A stretch of 64,000 nt of DNA from Lysinibacillus fusiformis (lineage in GTDB: Bacteria > Bacillota > Bacilli > Bacillales_A > Planococcaceae). The first letter of the stretch is position 1, and each line of letters opens with the position of its first letter. Location: the NCBI RefSeq assembly GCF_007362955.1, contig NZ_CP041696.1, positions 4,402,001-4,466,000 of the forward strand. Direction: 5' to 3'. Position numbers and translations under genes: made by a program. This document shows positions 55,853 through 61,850 of this stretch, one piece after another. Under the pieces are notes generated by a model. The model was not told the DNA's origin. It did not search any database and was given only the letters and a program-made list of their open reading frames with translations.

Positions 55853-56272
55853 ATGACAATCATAAATTTAATGCAAGCATATGAGTTGGACAAGCTTTCG
55901 AAACTAGGTTTAACAGATGAGGAAATTGTAAGCACTTTGCAATCTGGAGATGTATCAGCTTGGCAGGAAAAGGTTCCTCAATTTGAATTTCATGAAACAA
56001 AAACTCTTTTGCAAGAAGGGGAACATTCGTTTCTTGGTGCGCTGCATGGCAATTATCGTGTGAAATATGTAACATTGCCAGGCATTCAACGTTTACTTCA
56101 ACTTCGTTTTCAACTAGAAGAAGGTGAGGACTATCAATTACTAGAAACAGGCATTCAGTATTTGTCCTGTAATGAGGAAATCGTCGTGAAGCTACAAAAT
56201 ATGCTATCAACTAATTGGCATCTTACGAAACAAGTCGATGGAACATATAGTATTTTTGTCAAACAATTGTAA
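55853..56272 (+). CDS. Hypothetical 139-residue protein
   Basis: The gene is divergent from the ATP-grasp operon, with AAAAGGAG before the ATG. The product is cytoplasmic and acidic, with an alpha-helical first half (YELDKLSKLGLTDEEIVSTL) and a beta-rich second half (GNYRVKYVTLPGIQRLLQL). I do not recognise a family. The shared upstream region suggests possible co-regulation with the operon, which is only positional evidence. Confidence 0.65.
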   Translation: MTIINLMQAYELDKLSKLGLTDEEIVSTLQSGDVSAWQEKVPQFEFHETKTLLQEGEHSFLGALHGNYRVKYVTLPGIQRLLQLRFQLEEGEDYQLLETGIQYLSCNEEIVVKLQNMLSTNWHLTKQVDGTYSIFVKQL

Positions 56273-56598
56273 TGAACCAAATAATTCCACTTGCTTTATG
56301 AGACGAATCGACATGTATAGTTATCCATCTATTAATTTTTCAATTCGTCTCACAGCATTTTTTCATCCTAGAGTTTAATATTCATATTGTTGGCTGTTTA
56401 TGCTTAAAATCAAATTAATTTTATAAAAAACGTAAAAAAGATGATTTTCTAGAGACTTAGAAAATTATCTTTTTTCTTACAGCGATATAGAACATTTGTT
56501 CTAATTGGTCAAAAAGGGCATTTTTTTTGCAATAAAGTTCCCAAATTTATATTTGGGAATGTTTTTTGTGGTAAAATGGAGCATATAGAGGTGATTTT
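56273..56598. other. Intergenic stretch with three hairpins
   Basis: Three inverted repeats lie in a row: GAGACGAAT with ATTCG TCTC (about 56299-56352); a terminator at 56434-56475 (AAAAAAGAT-ATTTTCT with AGAAAAT-ATCTTTTTT); and TTCCCAAA (56538-56545) with TTTGGGAA (56552-56559) followed by TTTTTT, only 39 bp before the recombinase gene. The last could be a terminator or an operator for the recombinase. Confidence 0.5.
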
Positions 56599-57573
56599 AT
56601 GCAAAAAATACAGCTCCCAAAAATTATGAAGGATTTCCTGGTGTACTTGACTACCATCAAAGGGAAATCCCAGCGAACGAGAAAGGAATATGAATACGAC
56701 CTCACATTGTTTTTTCGTTTCCACATAGCCGTCCAAAACGACATTGACATAACACAAATTGCTAAAATAAATATTGATACTATTACAATAGAAGAAATCC
56801 GTGAAATTACACTGGAGGATTTGTATTTATTTATGGAGTATTGTGAAGTACAACGTCAAAATTCTGCTTCAGCTAGAGCGCGAAAAGTTGCAACATTAAA
56901 ATCGTTTTTCAAATACATTAAAGGAAAACGTCGTCTCCTTGAGGAAAATCCAGCAGATGAATTAGAAACACCTAAAATTGCACGTAGGAAACCAGTTTAT
57001 ATGAATATGGATGAGGCAACTCAATTTATAGATGGCATTCAGCCGAATCGTGCTTCACCCCGAAACTATTGCATGATGATGTTTTTCTTGAATCTAGGTA
57101 TTCGAGTAACGGAGCTTTGCCAACTAAATAAATCATCGATTCAAGGTCGGTACCTAACAGTTATCGGAAAAGGAAATAAAGAGCGTACTGTTTATTTAAA
57201 CGATAGTTGCATGCAGGCTCTTGCAGATTATGAGCAAAGTGGAAAAACAGCTTATAAAGGAGAAGGGAATGAGCCTCTGTTTATTTCTCAAAAGGGTACA
57301 CGCTTTACACGTCAAACAGTTGCAAAGATTGTCAAACAAATTAACAATCAGTCTGGACTACAAAAGGAAAGACTGACACCGCATAAATTACGCCATACCT
57401 CTGCAACAATGATGTACAAGGCAGGGGCAGATATACGAAGTCTTCAGCATATTCTAGGCCATTCAAGTGTTGCGACGACTCAAATTTATACACATATTGA
57501 AGATGAAGAGCTTCAGCATGTGCTTGAAAATAACCCGTTTAATATTGTTCGTGAAAGCGATGGTCGTTTATGA
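56599..57573 (+). CDS. Tyrosine recombinase (XerC/XerD/XerS-like)
   Basis: This 324-residue site-specific recombinase has an N-terminal core-binding domain (residues 10-125, KDFLVYLTTIKGKSQRTRKE). The catalytic domain has every expected residue: Arg in LGIRVTELCQ, Lys in IGKGNKERTV, His and Arg in PHKLRHTSA, His in LGHSSVATTQ and nucleophile Tyr in QIYTHIE. GAGGTGA precedes the ATG. No phage or transposon genes adjoin it, so it may be a chromosomal Xer-like enzyme rather than an element integrase. Its target site is not evident. Confidence 0.88.
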   Translation: MQKIQLPKIMKDFLVYLTTIKGKSQRTRKEYEYDLTLFFRFHIAVQNDIDITQIAKINIDTITIEEIREITLEDLYLFMEYCEVQRQNSASARARKVATLKSFFKYIKGKRRLLEENPADELETPKIARRKPVYMNMDEATQFIDGIQPNRASPRNYCMMMFFLNLGIRVTELCQLNKSSIQGRYLTVIGKGNKERTVYLNDSCMQALADYEQSGKTAYKGEGNEPLFISQKGTRFTRQTVAKIVKQINNQSGLQKERLTPHKLRHTSATMMYKAGADIRSLQHILGHSSVATTQIYTHIEDEELQHVLENNPFNIVRESDGRL

Positions 57574-57609
57574 CTATCGCTTTCATTTTTTAAAATAACA
57601 ATAAATTAA

Positions 57610-57638
57610 TTGACGAATGGACCAATCTGTTATATATT
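57610..57638 (+). promoter_or_regulatory. Promoter of small paralogue gene 1
   Basis: TTGACG (57610-57615), 17 bp, TATATT (57633-57638). The 13-mer CTGTTATATATTA across the -10 is repeated exactly at 57990 in promoter 2. A hairpin (AAACTGTT with AACAGTTT, about 57655-57675) follows in the leader. Confidence 0.65.
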
Positions 57639-57695
57639 AAATAAAAATAAAACAAACTGTTATAAAACAGTTTTTACACCAAGGAGGACTTTATT

Positions 57696-57845
57696 ATGTC
57701 AAAGTATCGTGATGGATATGAATTTTATTGTGAAATGTGTGAGCGTTATGGTTTGGAGCCAATCTCATTCCGCTATTATGTAATCCAGCTATCACAGGAG
57801 CAGTTGTCTGCATATAACATGCAAGCTAAGCAATTAGGCATCTAA
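57696..57845 (+). CDS. 49-residue protein, first of two tandem paralogues
   Basis: AAGGAGG lies 9 nt before the ATG. The 49-residue product starts MSKYRDGYEFYCEMCERYGL and shares with the next gene the pattern Y-R-x-GYEFY-x-x-M, GLEPI-x-F-x-YY, LSQEQL-x-AYN. It is aromatic-rich and soluble, has two Cys (CEMC) that the paralogue lacks, and has no known domain. Conservation between the two copies shows that it is a real gene. It has its own promoter and terminator. Function is unknown. Confidence 0.8.
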   Translation: MSKYRDGYEFYCEMCERYGLEPISFRYYVIQLSQEQLSAYNMQAKQLGI

Positions 57846-57905
57846 TTATTATTGCACTAAAGGATGTGTTTATTACGGAAGTCGATGCGAATATTTTATG
57901 AAATG

Positions 57906-57940
57906 CCCAGCCATACTAATAAATATGGACTGGGTTTTTA
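57906..57940 (+). terminator. Terminator of small paralogue gene 1
   Basis: CCCAGCCATA (57906-57915) pairs with TATGG-a-CTGGG (57924-57934), then TTTTT. Confidence 0.85.
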
Positions 57941-57972
57941 TATTTTTATAAGAAATATCTGAAAATATATTA

Positions 57973-58001
57973 TTGACTTAGTAATTATACTGTTATATAT
58001 T
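57973..58001 (+). promoter_or_regulatory. Promoter of small paralogue gene 2
   Basis: TTGACT (57973-57978), 17 bp, TATATT (57996-58001), with the same CTGTTATATATTA string as promoter 1. The leader is about 150 nt. Confidence 0.65.
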
Positions 58002-58159
58002 ATTTATACAAAATAAATTCTGTTATAGTACAACTAAACAAAGAATTAAAATGTCATATTTTTTCTAGTATGATAAGCAGTTTGATTTGGTACCAAACAA
58101 TTTCTACTATATTGAATACTACTAGGGAACAGTGCTACTAATGAAAGGAAGTTATTAAG

Positions 58160-58333
58160 ATGACAGACTATCGAAAAGGCTATGAATTTTACCGACAAAT
58201 GAGTGAGAAGCATGGTTTGGAGCCAATTAATTTTCACTACTATATTTTGAATTTATCGCAAGAACAATTAGATGCATATAATGATGAACATGCAAGAGCT
58301 ACAGGAGTTGAAATTGAATATGAAGTTTCCTAA
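58160..58333 (+). CDS. 57-residue protein, second of two tandem paralogues
   Basis: AGGAAG precedes the ATG at 58160. The product begins MTDYRKGYEFYRQMSEKHGL and matches the first paralogue across about 40 positions, including GLEPI, YY and LSQEQLDAYN. Its C-terminus is longer and acidic. The two genes are 314 bp apart with separate promoters and terminators, so they arose by duplication of a whole transcription unit. Function is unknown. Confidence 0.8.
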   Translation: MTDYRKGYEFYRQMSEKHGLEPINFHYYILNLSQEQLDAYNDEHARATGVEIEYEVS

Positions 58334-58339
58334 CTTGTG

Positions 58340-58377
58340 AAATGCCTTACTGCCAAACTGTGACAGTGGGGCATTTT
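58340..58377 (+). terminator. Terminator of small paralogue gene 2
   Basis: AAATGCC (58340-58346) with GGCATTT (58370-58376), extended by ACTG with CAGT inside. Confidence 0.8.
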
Positions 58378-58547
58378 CAATTGATATATTTTTTCGTGAC
58401 AAAAAGACTGATTTTTACATCACAAGTAGTACTAAGGTAGTTATTTTGTCTGGGGAAAGGTTGTGAAAAGTACTTGAAAGGTCATTGTTTTTTTATCTTT
58501 ATTATAGAAATCTATGAAATGTTGAAGATACAGTTTTTAGATTTGGG

Positions 58548-58577
58548 TTGAATTAACTGCTTTTCTAAGACTATAAT
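58548..58577 (+). promoter_or_regulatory. Promoter of the PAS-GGDEF-EAL gene
   Basis: TTGAAT (58548-58553), 18 bp, TATAAT (58572-58577). Transcription would begin near 58584, just before the structured leader. Confidence 0.6.
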
Positions 58578-58583
58578 ATAATT

Positions 58584-58679
58584 ACATAAATAAGGGCGAT
58601 ATACCGCAACTTTATACCTCGCTATATACATAAAGCAAAAGTACCAAACCCTTCTTATTCCAATGAACGGAGAATGAAA
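58584..58679 (+). promoter_or_regulatory. Compact structured leader, possible riboswitch
   Basis: The leader of about 95 nt closes on itself. AAGGG (58592-58596) pairs with CCCTT (58649-58653), and inside CTTTAT (58610-58615) pairs with ATAAAG (58630-58635). The ribosome site GGAG follows 15 nt later. By eye it does not fit the c-di-GMP-I or c-di-GMP-II consensus or any other class I know. Confidence 0.4.
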
Positions 58680-60380
58680 ATGATGAATATCACGCCAGGT
58701 ATTATAAATCAAGTTAACTACAGCCTGAAAGAATTACAAGATATTTTTTCAGCAATGAACAGTTCAATCATTGTAGCGATTACAGATCGAACAGGGAAAA
58801 TCACTTTTGTTAATGATCATTTTTGTAAAATTTCTAAATATACGCGTGAAGAATTAATGGGCCAAGATCACCGTTTACTCAATTCAGGATTCCATCCAAA
58901 GTCTTTCTTCAGAGAAATGTGGAAAACAATAGGAAAGGGGGACATATGGAATGGCGAGGTATGCAACCGGGCTAAAGATGGTAGTCTTTACTGGGTGAAA
59001 ACTACTATTATCCCTTTCTTAGATGATAATAACAAACCATATCAATATATCGCTATTCGCGTTGATATTACTGCACAAAAAGATATTAAAAAGATAACAC
59101 ACATTGCTTATCACGATGAATTAACAGGACTGCCGAACCGTCGTAAATTAGAGCAACGTTTAGAAAATGAATTCCATCAATCTCGACGTACAGGAGAGAA
59201 ATTTGCGTTATTTTTCATTGATGTGAATCGTTTTAAGAACATTAATGATGGATTGGGTCACATCATCGGAGACATGTTCCTAGTAGAAATGGCAAATCGT
59301 TTACGCAATATTGATCACACTGCCAATTCTTTTTATCGTCACAATAGTGATGAATTTGTCATGATATTAAATGATGTCAATCGAATTGAAGAGAAGGCAA
59401 AGGAAATTATTAGTGTTTTCGATGAGAGTTATATTATAGATACGTATGAATTTTATGCAAGTATTAGTATTGGGATTAGTGTTTTCCCAGATCACGCAAA
59501 CTCAATTGAAGAACTGTTAAAAAATGCAGATATAGCGATGTATGCTGCGAAGTCTACACGGGGTAATCAGTACCGCTTATATCGTCCAAATATGGATGAG
59601 GCGAATGATAAATGGCTATTACTAGAAACTAAACTACATCAGGCGCTTAAAAAAGATATTTTAGAACTGCATTATCAACCGAAAATCGATTTAAAGACCG
59701 ATAAAGTAGTGGGGATGGAGGCATTACTTCGTTGGTACGACCCTGAATTAGGACAAATGCCACCTGATCGTTTTATTCCGTTCGCTGAAGAATGCGGGCT
59801 TATTAATGATATTGGTGTATGGGTATTAAAGAAGGCTTGTGCTCAGGCCCGCGCTTGGAATCAAACATACAACTTAAACTTACGGGTTGCAGTTAATATT
59901 TCACCAATTCATATTAGTACCTTTGGCTTTGTAAAAATGGTACGTGGAGTAATCGCAGAAACAAAAATAGACCCGCATACATTAGAAATTGAAATTACCG
60001 AAATGAGCATGCTAGATTATACAGAAGATCTGATTAACACAATCGAGCAGTTAAGATCACTCGGAATCACGATTTCTCTGGATGATTTCGGGACAGGTTA
60101 TTCATCGCTCAATTACTTAAAGAAATTCCCGGTAGACGTGTTAAAAATTGATCGTGCCTTTGTACGAGACATTGTGCCTGAAAAATCAGGCATTGCAATG
60201 ATTTCTGCAATGATTTCTTTAGCACATGCATTAAACCTCCAGGTAGTAGCTGAAGGCGTCGAGGAAGAGGCTGAATTGAAGGTACTACGTGAGCATGGCT
60301 GTGAGTTCGTGCAAGGATACTACTTTAGCAAACCGCTATCAGTGGAGGAATTCACAAATTCTATCTTAAAAAACGTGTAG
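58680..60380 (+). CDS. PAS-GGDEF-EAL protein, probable c-di-GMP phosphodiesterase
   Basis: This 566-residue cytoplasmic protein has three domains. An N-terminal PAS sensor (about 20-135, DRTGKITFVNDHFCKISKYT) is followed by a GGDEF domain (about 140-305) and an EAL domain (about 318-560). The GGDEF motif has degenerated to N-S-D-E-F (residues 222-226), so cyclase activity is unlikely. The EAL domain keeps its catalytic set: EALLRW at 347, EITEMSM, DDFGTGYSSL, LKIDRAFV and VAEGVEEE. It should cleave c-di-GMP, perhaps with GTP sensed by the GGDEF part. ATG 58680 sits 7 nt after GGAG. A long hairpin terminator follows. Confidence 0.9.
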   Translation: MMNITPGIINQVNYSLKELQDIFSAMNSSIIVAITDRTGKITFVNDHFCKISKYTREELMGQDHRLLNSGFHPKSFFREMWKTIGKGDIWNGEVCNRAKDGSLYWVKTTIIPFLDDNNKPYQYIAIRVDITAQKDIKKITHIAYHDELTGLPNRRKLEQRLENEFHQSRRTGEKFALFFIDVNRFKNINDGLGHIIGDMFLVEMANRLRNIDHTANSFYRHNSDEFVMILNDVNRIEEKAKEIISVFDESYIIDTYEFYASISIGISVFPDHANSIEELLKNADIAMYAAKSTRGNQYRLYRPNMDEANDKWLLLETKLHQALKKDILELHYQPKIDLKTDKVVGMEALLRWYDPELGQMPPDRFIPFAEECGLINDIGVWVLKKACAQARAWNQTYNLNLRVAVNISPIHISTFGFVKMVRGVIAETKIDPHTLEIEITEMSMLDYTEDLINTIEQLRSLGITISLDDFGTGYSSLNYLKKFPVDVLKIDRAFVRDIVPEKSGIAMISAMISLAHALNLQVVAEGVEEEAELKVLREHGCEFVQGYYFSKPLSVEEFTNSILKNV

Positions 60381-60422
60381 ATAATCAAAGATGTGTAACT
60401 TGGCTTAATATTGGCGTTTTCT

Positions 60423-60479
60423 AAAAGAAGTCTTAATTTTTATTGTCCCATTATGGACATAAAAGTTAGGACTTCTTTT
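60423..60479 (+). terminator. Long terminator hairpin after the EAL gene
   Basis: AAAAGAAGTC-TTAATTTTTAT pairs with ATAAAAGTTAG-GACTTCTTTT around GTCC-cattat-GGAC, about 20 bp in all, followed by TTTTC. Confidence 0.8.
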
Positions 60480-60502
60480 CATATGGGGAATAGCAATGAA
60501 AC

Positions 60503-60558
60503 TTGACGTGTCACCTTTTGGTGTCCTATAATCATTATGACAACAAATGGTGTCCTAT
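60503..60558 (+). promoter_or_regulatory. Promoter and direct-repeat operator of the ArsR/SRPBCC operon
   Basis: TTGACG (60503-60508), 18 bp, TATAAT (60527-60532). The string GGTGTCCTAT occurs at 60520-60529, across the spacer and -10, and again at 60549-60558. An upstream CACC gives a small inverted repeat with the first GGTG. These are likely binding sites for the ArsR-type regulator. Confidence 0.55.
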
Positions 60559-60622
60559 TAGATTATTATGTTGTTTAATCGTTGACATTACAGGAAATAA
60601 TAATGAAAAGGTGGGGGGGATT

Positions 60623-60949
60623 TTGAACGAGAAAAGGCAAATGAGGGATGTTTATGACGCTGTTGCCGATCCAACAAGACGAAAATTACTTAGAATGTTG
60701 GCAGATGTTGAAGAATTACCCCTACATGAGCTTACAGTTCATTTTCAAATGGGGCGTACAGCAGTTTCTAAGCATTTAGCTATCCTTAAAGACGCTGATC
60801 TCGTAATTACTCGAAGGGTTGGTAGAGAAACGAGGTATCGGTTGAATGCCGCTCCTTTGAAAGAAATACAAGATTGGGTATCTTTATACGAAGGATTCTG
60901 GAAAGAAAGAATTGCTAAATTAAAACTATTATTGGAGGAAAAAAAATGA
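60623..60949 (+). CDS. ArsR-family regulator of an SRPBCC gene
   Basis: This 108-residue winged-helix repressor has DAVADPTRRKLLRMLAD and the recognition region MGRTAVSKHLAILKDADLV, then a wing with VGRETRYRL. It lacks the Cys metal sites of classical ArsR proteins. The form is that of regulators paired with AHSA1/SRPBCC genes. The start is TTG at 60623 after GGTGGGGGG. The frame continues upstream to 60503, but that would include the promoter. It overlaps the next gene by 4 bp. Confidence 0.88.
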   Translation: MNEKRQMRDVYDAVADPTRRKLLRMLADVEELPLHELTVHFQMGRTAVSKHLAILKDADLVITRRVGRETRYRLNAAPLKEIQDWVSLYEGFWKERIAKLKLLLEEKK

Positions 60950-61362
60950 AATCAGATGTATCATTAGATTTTCAATTCACAAGTACAATCGAGCAGGTGT
61001 GGAACGCTTTAACAGATTCGGATACTCTTGCAAAATGGATATGGGATAATGACTTTAAACCAGTCGTTGGCCATAAATTTCAGTTTCGTGCAGAGCCTTC
61101 CGAATGGTGGGATGGAATTGTAGATAGCGAGGTGCTCGAAGTCGACGAGCCTAATAAATTATCTTACACTTGGGTAAGTGCTGGAGAAAGCACTACTGTT
61201 ACGTGGACTTTGAAAAAAGGTTCAGATGGAACTGTCCATCTACATCTCGATCAAACTGGATTTAGTGAAGCAACAAAAGCTCGTGAGGGCGCAATTGAGG
61301 GAGCTAAATATGCTTGGACGAACATGGGTGATCAGCTTGGAAAAGTGTTAACAGTACAGTAA
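60946..61362 (+). CDS. SRPBCC (AHSA1-like) domain protein
   Basis: This 138-residue helix-grip protein is of the activator-of-Hsp90-like family: FTSTIEQVWNALTDSDTLAKW at the start, then AEPSEWWDGIVDSEVLEVD and KLSYTWVSAGESTTVTWTL, ending with the long C-terminal helix. The fold binds a hydrophobic ligand in its cavity, and the ligand is unknown. It is translationally coupled to the ArsR-type regulator, a recurrent bacterial pair. Confidence 0.88.
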   Translation: MKSDVSLDFQFTSTIEQVWNALTDSDTLAKWIWDNDFKPVVGHKFQFRAEPSEWWDGIVDSEVLEVDEPNKLSYTWVSAGESTTVTWTLKKGSDGTVHLHLDQTGFSEATKAREGAIEGAKYAWTNMGDQLGKVLTVQ

Positions 61363-61850
61363 AAATGTTTTCTTCATCCTCTATGATGCCTACTTTTTAT
61401 GAACCAGCCTTTTAGTTGGTACTTGAATATATCAATCAAATAGAAATTGATGATTATTAATTTAAATCGTTTTATACAAATAAACCATTCTTTAACCTAG
61501 GGCGCAATTCCGTAGCAAGAATTGTGCTCTTTCTTTATGAGAAGGTGCATTTTCCGGGGCAAGAAAGGTTCCCTTCTTATTTCTCGCCATTTGAGATAAC
61601 AGAAATTAATAATAACAGCGCAATTATCTGGATTATAATTGCAGCCAGTATGATATAAGCGATTTTCAACAACCGGGCGATTTTCAGGAATTCGGAAAGC
61701 GTTATTTTAATGGAATAAAGGATTGCGTTAAATAAATTGTAATTTAGCAAACGTGGCAGTGTGGTTGTAGAATCTTATTTATACAACAAATTCATTTAAA
61801 GTTTTACTCACATGGCAATACTAAATTTAGAGAATGGAGAGAATATCACT
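61363..61850. other. Intergenic stretch before the UvrA-like gene
   Basis: A hairpin at 61502-61527 (GCGCAATTC with GAATTGTGC, then TCTTTCTTT) is a likely terminator of the SRPBCC operon. The remaining 300 bp show short inverted strings (GCGCAATTAT with ATAATTGC) but no gene. The promoter for the UvrA-like gene is not obvious. Confidence 0.45.

Noticed and set aside
58380..58679. Known c-di-GMP-I or c-di-GMP-II riboswitch
   Set aside because: Neither the GGGCAAACC/GACGCAAAGCC core nor the class II core is present. The leader is structured but unassigned.
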